This document shows positions 1 through 9,308 of a stretch of DNA of 64,000 nt, piece by piece; the stretch's first letter is position 1; each line of letters opens with the position of its first letter. The stretch lies in assembly GCA_001606155.1 (NCBI GenBank), contig LODT01000015.1, positions 62,001 through 126,000 on the forward strand, given 5' to 3'. The DNA comes from Tieghemostelium lacteum. Taxonomy: Eukaryota > Evosea > Eumycetozoa > Dictyosteliales > Raperosteliaceae. The translations under genes and the position numbers were made by a program. Below the pieces are notes generated by a model. That model worked only from the letters and a program-made list of their open reading frames with translations, did not search any database and was not told where the DNA came from.

Positions 1-355
1 TCACCATATAAACATTCAATTGCCAAACACCCCAAAATTCCATTAATAAATCCAAAAATCGATAAGATATATTAACACTTTACCATATTGATTAGAACTC
101 AGCCAACCTAAAATCTATCCAAAATAACTAAAGAATCTAACATTTGATGGTAGCTTTACTATAACACTCTCAAATTATTTGGACATTGTCAACAACAATC
201 AACAACTAAAAGAACTTAAAATTACAATTAAGATCATTGGTCGAGAGTCATCTCTATTGAATCCAATTCAAACACATCAGTCATTGGAAACTGTCAATCT
301 CCAATGTAATAGTAACAGAGAAAATATACATGGCAAATTCACAACAATACTCTAA
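1..355 (+). pseudogene. Decayed 3' end of an LRR-like gene
   Basis: Bases 128-355 read open to TAA (353-355) and give about 75 residues with leucine-rich spacing (LKELKITIKI, LETVNLQ). This resembles the repeats of the dictyostelid F-box/LRR-like proteins elsewhere in the window. A second short open stretch, in another frame, covers 1-75. The two cannot be joined by a GT-AG intron because 1-127 contains no GT dinucleotide. I infer the broken tail of a gene that starts left of the window. A short live last exon is less likely. No function can be assigned. Confidence 0.4.
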
Positions 356-488
356 AGCATCTCAGTATATCTTTGTTTTAAAAAAAAAAAAAATTTTTTG
401 ATATATAGCAGATGGGGTAGTGTTTTTGAGTTGAGAAAATATCTCTGAAATATGTATAAGTAAAAATTTATTCAATGAAAATAAATTT

Positions 489-842
489 TTAACTTGGAGA
501 AGAAATACAAAATTCTAAACATTTAGTTTGACCTTGAGGTGTATTTAATCCTTTTATTAGTCCAAAACATTCAATTCTGTCTTTTGGAGTCTCTAAATCA
601 AAACAAAATTGTTTCATATCTACAGGTGATTTACAATTATTAATACAATTGATTTCTTCACTTTGGCTATTTCCATTATAATTTACAATAGGAATATTAA
701 CTCCAAAAACACCTATAACTAATAAACTAATTAAATATACTAAAATTAAACTATAATATTGAAATATTTTATAAGTATTAAATTAAAAACATGTAGAAAT
801 TTTAAATATATTTTTTGTTTAAACATACATCTTATTAGACAT
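489..842 (-). CDS. Small secreted six-cysteine protein (2 exons)
   Basis: The protein has 91 residues. Exon 1 is 829-842 (ATG at 842-840) and exon 2 is 489-750. The 78-nt intron begins GTATGT and ends TATTATAG, and the joint keeps frame. The N-terminus MSNKILILVYLISLLVIGVFG looks like a cleavable signal peptide. The mature part has exactly six cysteines in about 65 residues (NCINNC, FCF, ECF, KCLEFC), suggesting three disulfides, and no membrane segment. I do not recognise a family. It is transcribed divergently from the SET/MYND gene, and the shared upstream region holds a G/T-rich box at 934-955. A short secreted signal, defence or matrix peptide is conceivable, but nothing here decides between these. 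Confidence 0.62.
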
Positions 843-933
843 TGTTTGTATTCTTCCAACAACTTAATTAATCAATTTTTATTAAAAAAAAATTTTAAAA
901 TTAAAAAAAAATGTAATATAATCCAGTAGAGAT

Positions 934-955
934 GGGGTGTGGATGTGGTGGTTGT
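934..955. promoter_or_regulatory. G/T-rich box, candidate GBF G-box
   Basis: This strongly G/T block (GGGGTGTGGATGTGGTGG core) sits in an AT-rich divergent promoter, 92 nt before one start codon and 123 nt before the other. G-box binding factor (GBF) sites of Dictyostelium developmental genes are G/T-rich repeats of this type. The match is by eye only. The same bases could encode a ten-residue peptide, MGCGCGGCKS (932-964). Confidence 0.35.
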
Positions 956-1077
956 AAATCTTGAGAAACAAAGAAAATGTGGTATTAAGTATTACATGAA
1001 ATCTTTAAGATTGTTTATACTAATGATTAATTTTTTTTTTTTTACATTTATTGGAGCTAAGTGATCTACTTAAACGA

Positions 1078-2577
1078 ATGTCAGATTTTAAAAATCAAGC
1101 AAATATATTATATACAAAAGGTCAATTTAAAGATGCCAAAGAACTCTATATAAAAGGAATTGAAGAGATTAAGATTGGTGATAAAGAACTTTCAAGTGCT
1201 GATAAAGAGTTGGTTTCGGTTTTATATTGCAATTTGGCAGTTACCAATATACAACTCAAAGAGTACACACAGGCATTGAATGATGCCACACTATCGATTG
1301 AATATAACAATCAAAATGCTAAATCATATCAGAGAGCTGGTGATGCACTGATACATTTACAATTGTATAGAGAAGCCAAAGAAATGTATCTACATGCCAT
1401 CAGACATGTTAAAGACGAGAATAGTCTTCAAATTGCAAATAACAGTTTACAAAACAGTAAAATGAAGTTATTCTACGAACCCATACTCCAAGGAACCCCA
1501 AAATTTTATGAAAATATTGAAATTCGTTATTTGGATACAGTTAAAGAGAAATCACTATTCACAAAAAGAGATGTTAAAAAGGGTGATATTCTATTTATGG
1601 ATACTCCATTTATACATAGAATCAGTCCAGATTCAATGAAAAGACTAGGAAATCTCATTTGTCATTTTTGTATGAAATTTATAGCAGCAGAATCTATAGT
1701 CTATTGTAAAGGTCCTTGTAAAAGTACACAATATTGTTCAGATCATTGTAGGAATGAAAGTGAAAAAACTGTACATACATCTAGATCATGTGTTGATCCA
1801 AATGATAAACAATCAGCACTAGTACAATACAGAAACATGGTTGAGAATCTCTCAACTGGTACAACACTTTTACTCGCCGAATCAATCTATTCAATGATTA
1901 GTCATAAACTAATAACTAGACAATCAAAGAATTGTAATTTAGCATTAGGAACTATAACACATTTAAAAAGAGGTCCTCTAATGGCACAACAACCATCATA
2001 TAACGGTAACAATCTATCTGATCTTCAAAAACAGTATCAACCACTTCTAGAGCTTCTAAAGAAAACCTATTATCCAACTGATCCCAAAGATCTAGAGAAT
2101 AAATTACTAATGGATGAAATGAATAAATGTAAGTTTATCGTAATTCCACCAATACCTCCATCAAAAAACTCTTATCTAACATTTAGTATATAAATCCACT
2201 ACTTTATAGTATTTAGTGTAGATTTTTATGATAATATATTAGGAATGATTAATTTTAATTCTACATCAACAGTTGTAAAGTCACCAACCAAAACAAATAG
2301 TAATAATAGCTCAAAGAATGATTCATGGGGTATTGGTTTATTTCCAATATTTTCATGTATGAATCATTCATGTTTACCCAATGTTGATATTACCAATGAA
2401 ATTGAAGATGGTGTAAACTCTGTAAAGATGGTTTTAAAAGCAAAAAAGAATCTATTGGAGGGCACTGAGATTCTTCATTCTTATTGTGACGAAAAACTAC
2501 CTAAAAAATCTAGACAATCTATACTATCTCAATATGGTTTCAAGTGTTCCTGTTCAAAATGTTCTTCTGGTAAATAA
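1078..2577 (+). CDS. TPR-SET-MYND lysine methyltransferase-like protein
   Basis: The product is predicted at 472 residues. Exon 1 is 1078-2128 and exon 2 is 2210-2577; the intron starts GTAAGT and ends TTTATAG. An upstream TTG extends the frame, but the first ATG is at 1078. The N-terminal ~130 residues form TPR-like helices. The SET domain is split by a MYND zinc finger (CHFC, CKGPC, YCSDHC, SRSC). The SET core has the NHSCLPN motif, and the C-terminal Cys cluster (CSCSKC) matches the post-SET zinc site. The order TPR, SET-N, MYND, SET-C resembles SMYD4. Family members transfer methyl groups from S-adenosylmethionine to lysines of histones or other proteins; the substrate here is unknown. 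Confidence 0.85.
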
Positions 2578-2712
2578 AACATCAAAAAACATTATATATT
2601 TAAACTATGATTATACTTTTAAAGAATATTTATTGTTTTAATAATACATATTAAAAGTTATAAATAACAGGTTTAATTGTGTGTTTTTTTTTTATTAAAA
2701 TTTCAAATAAAG

Positions 2713-2919
2713 ATGTCTGAGAATGGTTGGATAGGCAAGCACACGACTCAAGCAATGCTGAGTTCACTTTACCTTTTAAGAAATTCGTCAGTATGTTCTA
2801 GACCCCTCCAGAATGAAATTGCGCTCTAAACTGACCGTGAGATCTAGCGTGTCACAGTGGACGCCACATGTATGATAAATTACATGAGCATGAAGGCCTG
2901 AGTTTTGTCTATGTAATTT
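2713..2919. ncRNA. Candidate structured non-coding RNA
   Basis: This ~200-nt block is clearly richer in G and C than the poly-A/T around it, between two convergent genes. By eye it folds. One hairpin is CTCaAGC-aat-GCTGAG near 2745-2765. A long-range 6-bp pairing joins GTCAGT (near 2790) to ACTGAC (near 2840). A perfect 9-bp inverted repeat (AAATTACAT/ATGTAATTT) sits at 2877-2885 and 2911-2919. A 38-codon frame from 2713 uses GCG, CTC, CCC and ACG codons that genes here avoid, so coding is unlikely. I compared it with U1, U2, U4, U5, U6, U3 and SRP RNA signatures and found no match. Strand and ends are uncertain. Confidence 0.45.
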
Positions 2920-3019
2920 TTCGGTTTTTTACACAATACAATTAAATTTTATTTTTATGGGTTTAATTTGATTTTCAAAACTTTCGTTCGTTTTTTGTAA
3001 CTAATAAATAAATTTAAAA

Positions 3020-4862
3020 TTATTTATTGTTATTTAGTAACATTTTTGATAATCTATTTTGTAGAATATTAACTGATGATAAAATATCTTGTAGTTCTCT
3101 TTGATCAAAATGTGAAGATGATGATAATGATCCTGCTCCATTATTTATATTAATTGGGAAATTATTATTATTATTAATATTATTAATATTATTATTATTA
3201 TTATTGATACTGTTAATTGATGGATTTAGTTGAGAAATTGGTTGGTTAGGGTCATCTTTTTCTACTAATAATTCCAAAAGTTTTTCAATATCAAAATCAT
3301 TTTTATGTTGATGATGTCGAGAGGAATCAAAACGATGTTTCTTCTTTTTTAGGGTGTCTTTTGCTGAGATATAACTAGATTCAATTACGAATATAAATAT
3401 ATTTAAGATTGCCACTACAAATAGGGTGATAAAAGAGTATAAATAGATTTTAGCTAACAAAGGGTATGGGTACACTTGATCAAGTTTCTGAAATGTACTG
3501 TGAATATCATCACCGTTTAAGAGTGCGAATAGAGTCTCACAGGTACTTGATAGATCTTGAAACTCTTGAGAATACTCAGAGAATAGAGATACACCACATA
3601 AAACATAGGCAAAGATGATGGGTGAACATGAAAATATAAATCTGGCAGCACGTGTAAATGATCTTTCTATTGTCAAAATTAGGGTATAGAGTCTTTCGTT
3701 ATAGGTCAGATACTTTATCAAGTTGACAGAGGTTATAAACGAACCAAGTCCAATGAGAATTCTATAGTATTCCGTTGAAGATATTCCAGGTGAACTTCCA
3801 AGAGTAAATGATGTTGCAAATAGAATCCAAATGTTACCAATTAGATTAGAGATATTCCAAAGACTTATAAACCCAATTCTCACTGAATAAGGTATCTCTT
3901 GCCATTTCTTATAGGGACACTCTACCAAATCCTCTTCAGATAATCTCTGAAATCTCTTTTTTGATTTTATCAATAATTTTATATTTTGAATTATTCTTTT
4001 GATTCCCAAAACCAAAAGTACCAATGAAAAGAGAAACAATAGGATATTCAATATCTTAAAGATTACAATATCATTACTACCTTGTGAAGGTCCAGATTGG
4101 TCAATTTCAGGAGTTGCCAAACAATATACATTTGCTTTACCACCATGATTTCCAAATTGAAATTGAATTTCAATTGTCCATATATAATCTACTTTTCCAA
4201 GTATGGAATACGCTGTATTTCTATACCTAAACGAACAAGTAATATATTCCATTTGCTGTAGTAACTGTTTAGAATTTGTCCTATTAAAAGGACCTAAAGA
4301 ATTACTATCTATTTGATAAGATGTGCTAGATGACTTTTTAATAGAACCTGTAAAATATTGAATTTCCATATCAATTGGAACAGGTACTACATGATTACTA
4401 TTACCACCACCACTAGTAGTATTATAAAAGAACTGATAGGTATCTATACTCTGTTGTGGAAATTGATAATATTGTTCAACAGTCTTATTCAAAATATCTA
4501 AAAACTCTACTACACTTATAAAACTACCATCCTCTGATTTATTCTTTAAAAATACTTGATGAAATGTTGCAATACTATTCCTTCTATAGACTGTAAATGT
4601 CGAATGTATTAAAAATAATTGTGTTGTCAATACCAAAACTGTTAATATATGAAATATCATTTTAAATGGTATTCTATTGAACAAAATAATAATTAATATC
4701 AATTTATATATTAATATATTTATATATATTAAAAGATTACTTTTTAAATTGTTTAAATTTTTCTATAGGTGATAATATTAAATTATCTCTATCATTCATA
4801 TATCTATAGGACTTATCATTTTTATTATCATCAATATGTGTACCAAAACAACATCTTTTCAT
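3020..4862 (-). CDS. mcln: Mucolipin (TRPML) cation channel
   Basis: The product has 591 residues. Exon 1 is 4741-4862 and exon 2 is 3020-4673; the 67-nt intron ends TTCAATAG. Exon 1 supplies a cytoplasmic start (MKRCCFGTH) that runs into KIPFKM at the base of TM1, as in TRPML proteins. After TM1 lies a long luminal loop, then TM2-TM6. The pore loop carries LFALLNGDD, matching the NGDD filter of TRPML channels. Length fits the family (~580). The tail ends in an Asn-rich run. Mucolipins release Ca2+ and other cations from endolysosomes and act in trafficking and exocytosis; location here is inferred from homology. It is convergent with the SET/MYND gene. Confidence 0.9.
3154..3207. repeat. ATT trinucleotide repeat coding poly-Asn
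   Basis: This interrupted ATT/AAT microsatellite encodes two Asn runs in the cytoplasmic tail of the mucolipin. Such in-frame AAT repeats are typical of dictyostelid exons. Confidence 0.8.
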
Positions 4863-4954
4863 ATTTTTTTTATTTCAATAATCCTATGAAACTAATATAT
4901 ATAAGGTGATTGATAAAAATAAAAAAATAAGATTTATATATATATAATTTATTA

Positions 4955-4964
4955 TCACCACACC
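4955..4964. promoter_or_regulatory. CACC-type box between divergent genes
   Basis: CACCACACCT is the C/A-rich complement of a G-box-like element. It lies about 90 nt from the mucolipin start and 130 nt from the amidohydrolase start in an otherwise A/T-only region. Assigned by eye; weak. Confidence 0.25.
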
Positions 4965-5096
4965 TATTTTTATTTTATGATTAGTTTTTTATTTTTGGTA
5001 TATCAACCCTTCAAATTAACCACTGAAATTACACTAATTGTTTTTTTAAATTTTGGGTAATTTTGAGAGTTTACAAAGAAGTTAGATAAAGAAGAA

Positions 5097-5966
5097 ATGA
5101 AAGTATTGGATTCACATCATCATATATGGAAATTAAATAATAGGGATTGGTATGGTTGGTTGAAACCTGAAATGACAAAACTCTATAAAGACTATGATAT
5201 CAAAGACTATAGAGAAAGTATTGAAGTTACTGATATTGAAGGTAGTATTTTAGTTCAAGCTGCTGACACTCATAATGAAACTTTGTTTATGATTAAAGAG
5301 TCCATTGGATCCAATGGGTTAGTTAAAGGTGTAGTTGGGTGGTTTGATATGGTCACAGAAATTGAAATTGTTCAACAACTTGTTCAATCACCAACATCTA
5401 ATCTAGTAGCTATCAGACCAATGCTACAAGATCTACCTGATGACAATTGGATTCTCAATGAAAATCTTCAACCAATGATTCAACTAATGATACGTGAACA
5501 ATTGGTATTCGATGCACTGGTATTTCCCAGACATTTACCTTACCTTATAACCTTCTACCAAAGACATAATCCACATTTAAAAATGGTAATAGATCATTGT
5601 GCTAAACCTGATATCAATGGTCTTTCATTAGACAACCAGTGGTGTCAATCCATGAAATGGTTTGCAACCAATACCAATGTTAATGTTAAACTCTCTGGTC
5701 TATTAACTCAAATACAAAATATTGAGAACAAAACAGATAAGGAAATCAAAGATGTCCTATACCCCTATTTTGAATTCCTTCTCTCTAATTTTACATCACG
5801 TCGTCTGATATGGGGTAGTGATTGGCCAGTTATCAATATATCCAATCATTCACTATCTTATTGGTTGCAATGTTCACAATCTATCTTAAAGCAACTAAAT
5901 TGCACTCAAGATGATTTAAATGATATCTATTATAATAATGCTAAACAATATTATAATCTAAAATAG
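5097..5966 (+). CDS. Amidohydrolase-2 family hydrolase
   Basis: This single-exon gene encodes 289 residues, the usual length for compact amidohydrolase_2 TIM barrels. Metal-site motifs are visible: HHHIW at residues 7-11 (HxH), MVIDHCAKPD in the middle, and LIWGSDWPV near the end with the catalytic Asp. Close relatives hydrolyse sugar lactones (L-fucono- or L-rhamnono-lactonase type) or similar cyclic esters. I cannot tell the substrate from sequence. No signal peptide is seen, so a cytosolic enzyme is likely. The start ATG follows an A-rich leader (GAAGAAATG), typical for this genome. Confidence 0.85.
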   Translation: MKVLDSHHHIWKLNNRDWYGWLKPEMTKLYKDYDIKDYRESIEVTDIEGSILVQAADTHNETLFMIKESIGSNGLVKGVVGWFDMVTEIEIVQQLVQSPTSNLVAIRPMLQDLPDDNWILNENLQPMIQLMIREQLVFDALVFPRHLPYLITFYQRHNPHLKMVIDHCAKPDINGLSLDNQWCQSMKWFATNTNVNVKLSGLLTQIQNIENKTDKEIKDVLYPYFEFLLSNFTSRRLIWGSDWPVINISNHSLSYWLQCSQSILKQLNCTQDDLNDIYYNNAKQYYNLK

Positions 5967-6052
5967 TCCACTTTCCTTCCTTCTTTTATCATTAATCTGT
6001 AATCTATTTTATCTCTAACCTGTTTAGTTGTATATATTATATTTTCTTTTAT

Positions 6053-6363
6053 TTACAATGATTCCATTAAACTGGACATATCTTTAAATTGTTGTGCAAA
6101 ATTCTTTAAATATATAAAGTTTTAAATTAATATCTAATCTATTTATCAATCTATAATTGTATAATTCCAATAATTACTTGAAATTCAGGTACAGTCAATT
6201 CAAATGAATGTGATTCTATTTGATTATTTGAATCTAAAACTTTTAAAAATACAGAAATAAAAGGTGTATTTAATTCTTTTGTATAGCTATTGGATACTGC
6301 AACTCCAAGTTTCCATTGAAAATCTATCAGTTTTCCTAGATTAAAATTATTGATTTTATTCAT
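6053..6363 (-). CDS. commd6: COMMD6-like COMM-domain protein
   Basis: The product has 78 residues. Exon 1 is 6178-6363 and exon 2 is 6053-6103. A 74-nt intron (GTAATT...TTTAAAG) would be missed if the frame were read straight to the TAG at 6151. The spliced end EFQ-NFAQQFKDMSSLMESL continues the COMM domain as in animal COMMD6. The core LIDFQWKLGVAVS, PFISVFLKVLD and SFELTVPEFQ matches the COMM signature. COMMD6 is the smallest COMMD protein and consists of almost only the COMM domain. COMMD proteins form the Commander complex with CCDC22/93, which recycles endosomal membrane proteins. The first ATG is at 6363; an extra 5' exon cannot be excluded. Confidence 0.83.
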
Positions 6364-6574
6364 CAAAGAGTGAAACAAAAACCTAAAATAAAAAAAAACT
6401 TTATTTTTTATGATTACCTTTCCAGGCTTTAAGTTATTTGTTTATTTTAGATTCAAGCATTATATGTTGTGCATGAGAGTAAATTTGGTAAAGTTATATA
6501 TTTACAAGTCGAAAAAAACTAGTACATAATGTATCTACAATATATGCTTTATAAAGATGATACATGAATGCACA

Positions 6575-7190
6575 TTAAGAGTTACAATGATCAGCCATCG
6601 ATGGTGGTGTTATTGGTGTTGATTGATCTTTCCTAAAGAATAAATGAAGTTAATGTGTGATATTGATAAATATATAGTAAAGTATAGATTACTTACATTG
6701 GTATATATTCATCATTGGATTTTGGTGGTTCTAAACATAATAGAAAACCAATACCTGCTCCAACTAATATTGTTAATATAAATCCTAAATTAAAGGTCAT
6801 TACAATTAACATGATTATGAAATGAAATACTAATATTGTTATATGTAATAACATTAATGCAATTTTGTATTTCCATATTACCCATTGACTATTACTATTA
6901 GTGAAGGAGGAGAAAACTGTAAATAACTTAAATTTTGAATAATTATTAGTGAATTCATTTTCATACTTTGAAGAATTGGAACTATGATATAAATATAGTT
7001 TTTGTACTCTAGGTTTTAGATATTGCAGATATTCCAACAGAAAACTAGATATCAGTATGATTACAAGAACAAACGCATATTCCCAAAATGATGATGTTGA
7101 CCAATCACCAAATAGAATACCATTAACTTTAGTTGAGAATTTTAAACCTGTATTCATATCACTTGCCATATTTGACATGTGATGTGACAT
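6575..7190 (-). CDS. Ctr-family copper transporter (SLC31)
   Basis: The protein has 183 residues. Exon 1 is 6697-7190 and exon 2 is 6575-6632, joined across a GTAAGT...TTCTTTAG intron. The N-terminus MSHHMSNMASDM is Met/His-rich, as in extracellular copper-binding ends. Three membrane segments follow. TM2 holds the MxxxM pair (IIMLIVM) and TM3 has the GxxxG packing motif (GAGIG). The second exon adds a short tail ending ADHCNS, a Cys/His end comparable to the HCH motif of Ctr1. Ctr proteins are homotrimers importing Cu(I), at the plasma membrane or a vacuole. It lies upstream of COMMD6 in the same orientation, 211 nt away. COMMD1, another COMMD protein, affects copper in animals, but I would not read an operon-like link here. 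Confidence 0.88.
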
Positions 7191-7597
7191 TTTTGATTGA
7201 TCCTATATTCTCTGTTGTAAAAAAAAACAACAACACTTAGATGGAAGCAATTTGGTGAAAAAAAATTGTAATTATTGGTTGGTGGATGTGGGGTGTTTGT
7301 GTGAGGGTTATTTTTATATTTTTATATTTTGAAAAATAAAATCAATGTTTGGGTTGATTTAGTTAAAATAAAATTATTATATTTAAATAGAATTAGATCA
7401 AAAGAAAAATTTCAAGTTGTAGGGAAAACTAAATTTTCTTATAATAATTTTCTTTTAAAAATTAGGAAGGATACTACAGTAATCTATTGAAAACTTAAGT
7501 TTTGACATTTGTATTTTCAAAAATTTTTAAATTTAAAAAAAAGAGTAGATCAAGAGATAGAATTGGTGTTAGAAATTATAAGAAAGTTTAGAAATAT
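7191..7597. promoter_or_regulatory. Divergent promoter with G/T-rich box
   Basis: This 407-nt AT-rich spacer separates the Ctr transporter and the F-box/LRR-like gene. At 7276-7308 it holds a G/T-rich run (GGTTGGTGGATGTGGGGTG core), which looks like a Dictyostelium G-box. Nothing else stands out apart from A and T runs. Confidence 0.35.
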
Positions 7598-9250
7598 ATG
7601 ATAAAATTAGCAAAAATTACAATTCTTCAGATTTTAAACTATCTGATAAAACAGTGTGGCGAATCATTTGAATTTATAGAATATCTAACAGTTAACTATT
7701 CACTAGTATGCAAAGAGTGGTTAAGAGAGATTGTACCATTTCTCAACTATCCAATAGTTAAACTAAAGAGTCTATATGAATTGTTACCTGCTAACATTAG
7801 TAGTATAGTAGAGGTAAATGAAAACACAAAATCAGTATTTCCAATCTATTTCTATGAGATTAGAGCACCAAATTTTGAATTATCAACTACTAGCTCCAAT
7901 GGTCATTTTGTGGAGTTGTGTCAACTCTATGTCAAAGGTTCTCTAAAGGATTTTGAGAGACAAGAGAAATCTATACTTTTACAAAATCTAAAGAAACTTT
8001 ATATCAATACGGATTCAAATGTAGAGATTATGGCAAAATTGATAAAGAATGGCTTAGTACAGGTACCTAAATTAGAAACTATAACCTATAGTAGATCTAA
8101 TTACTATGATGTGGATGAGATCTTGAAGATTTTTCAAGATATAAACTCAAGATTTGTTGATCATTTGATATTTCAGGAATGTGTTCCTACCGTTACACCA
8201 CCAGTAAAAATGATATTTAGTAATTTGAAATCATTGGAATTCTTTAATTGTTCAGGTTTGAAGTTTTTGGTTGGTTTATTGGACTTTGTTACAGAGAGTT
8301 ATTGTAAACTAGAGAAGCTATCTTTGGTATCATGTAATTTTGTTTGGGGCCAATATGATAAGATACTTACTGATACAATACAATTCTCAAAATCTATTGT
8401 AAATTTAAATATTCAATCAAATTCAGTTATACACTATTCAAGTATATGTGAATTATTGTCTGCTAATACAACTCTTAAAGAACTGTCAATTAATGCTAGG
8501 TTAATGGTATCTAAAAAGGAAGAGAATTTTATAAATATGACTTTGGAGAGACTAGAGATGCATACAAGTACTGATTTGAAATATACTTTAATGAACTTTT
8601 GGACTGGAACCTCATCTTTGGTTTATTTATCTGATTCAAAGTTTACCGAATTTCCAGTTGGTGCGCATCCCAGATTGAAGGTTTTGGCATTTGATAATTT
8701 TTCACCATCGGAACGTGATAAACCAACACCAATGGAACTGATATCAACATCATCAACAAATCTAAGGAAATTGGTATTTGGTAAATATAGTAAAGTAGTG
8801 TATCACGATAGCTTTAAAAGTTTATCCTCAATGATCTATCTAAAGAAACTAGTTCTAATTTGGGAAATTGGAATTGAAAATGCAATTTCAATATTAACAA
8901 ATACTTCGACCACTTTGGAGACACTGTTATTCTGTTCTGGTATGAATATTGAATTGAAAAGTGCTATAACCTCTAATAAGTTCCTAAAAACACTCATTTA
9001 TAAAAGTACGTGTTTTATAGATGCTCTTGAAAGTTCTCTAATTGATGTTTTGGAAAACAACCATACACTCTATAGATTAGAATTTCAAGCTCAAGATAAA
9101 ACCTCTTACATGACACCACTTCAAATTAAAAACCTTTGTGGTGCCATTAAAAAAAATGAAAATATACATTTCCTGAATATTGAAAAATGGGTTAAAACCG
9201 CCCCATCTATTAAATTAACACTTCAACAATGTTTAAAATTACCATTTTGA
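7598..9250 (+). CDS. Dictyostelid F-box/LRR-like protein
   Basis: This single-exon gene encodes 550 residues. The first ~50 residues (ILQILNYLIK ... SLVCKEWLREIVPFL) have the hydrophobic pattern and CKEW of the F-box-like N-terminus common in dictyostelid LRR proteins. The rest is an irregular leucine-rich solenoid (LKSLEFFNC, LEKLSLVSC, LVNLNIQSN, LKELSINA). The same N-terminal pattern recurs at 53532 and the repeat style at 62717. F-box proteins recruit targets to SCF ubiquitin ligases; whether this one binds Skp1 is unknown. It is convergent with the giant surface-protein gene, with only 58 nt between stop codons. Confidence 0.75.
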   Translation: MIKLAKITILQILNYLIKQCGESFEFIEYLTVNYSLVCKEWLREIVPFLNYPIVKLKSLYELLPANISSIVEVNENTKSVFPIYFYEIRAPNFELSTTSSNGHFVELCQLYVKGSLKDFERQEKSILLQNLKKLYINTDSNVEIMAKLIKNGLVQVPKLETITYSRSNYYDVDEILKIFQDINSRFVDHLIFQECVPTVTPPVKMIFSNLKSLEFFNCSGLKFLVGLLDFVTESYCKLEKLSLVSCNFVWGQYDKILTDTIQFSKSIVNLNIQSNSVIHYSSICELLSANTTLKELSINARLMVSKKEENFINMTLERLEMHTSTDLKYTLMNFWTGTSSLVYLSDSKFTEFPVGAHPRLKVLAFDNFSPSERDKPTPMELISTSSTNLRKLVFGKYSKVVYHDSFKSLSSMIYLKKLVLIWEIGIENAISILTNTSTTLETLLFCSGMNIELKSAITSNKFLKTLIYKSTCFIDALESSLIDVLENNHTLYRLEFQAQDKTSYMTPLQIKNLCGAIKKNENIHFLNIEKWVKTAPSIKLTLQQCLKLPF

Positions 9251-9308
9251 TTTTTTTTTTATAATTAAATAAATTTAATCATATTTTATATAATACCTGG
9301 GGTGCTAT

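Noticed and set aside
1051-1077. Upstream extension of the SET/MYND protein to a TTG
   Set aside because: The first ATG at 1078 suits a TPR start; the extension begins at a non-ATG codon straight after a T run.
2129-2209. SET/MYND gene as two separate genes
   Set aside because: GTAAGT...TTTATAG removes the stop and joins the SET halves in phase with the expected LFSVDFYDNILG.
2713-2829. 38-codon ORF MSENGWIGKHTTQ... in the ncRNA candidate
   Set aside because: Codon use (GCG, CTC, CCC, ACG) is foreign to this genome and the frame ignores the complementary segments.
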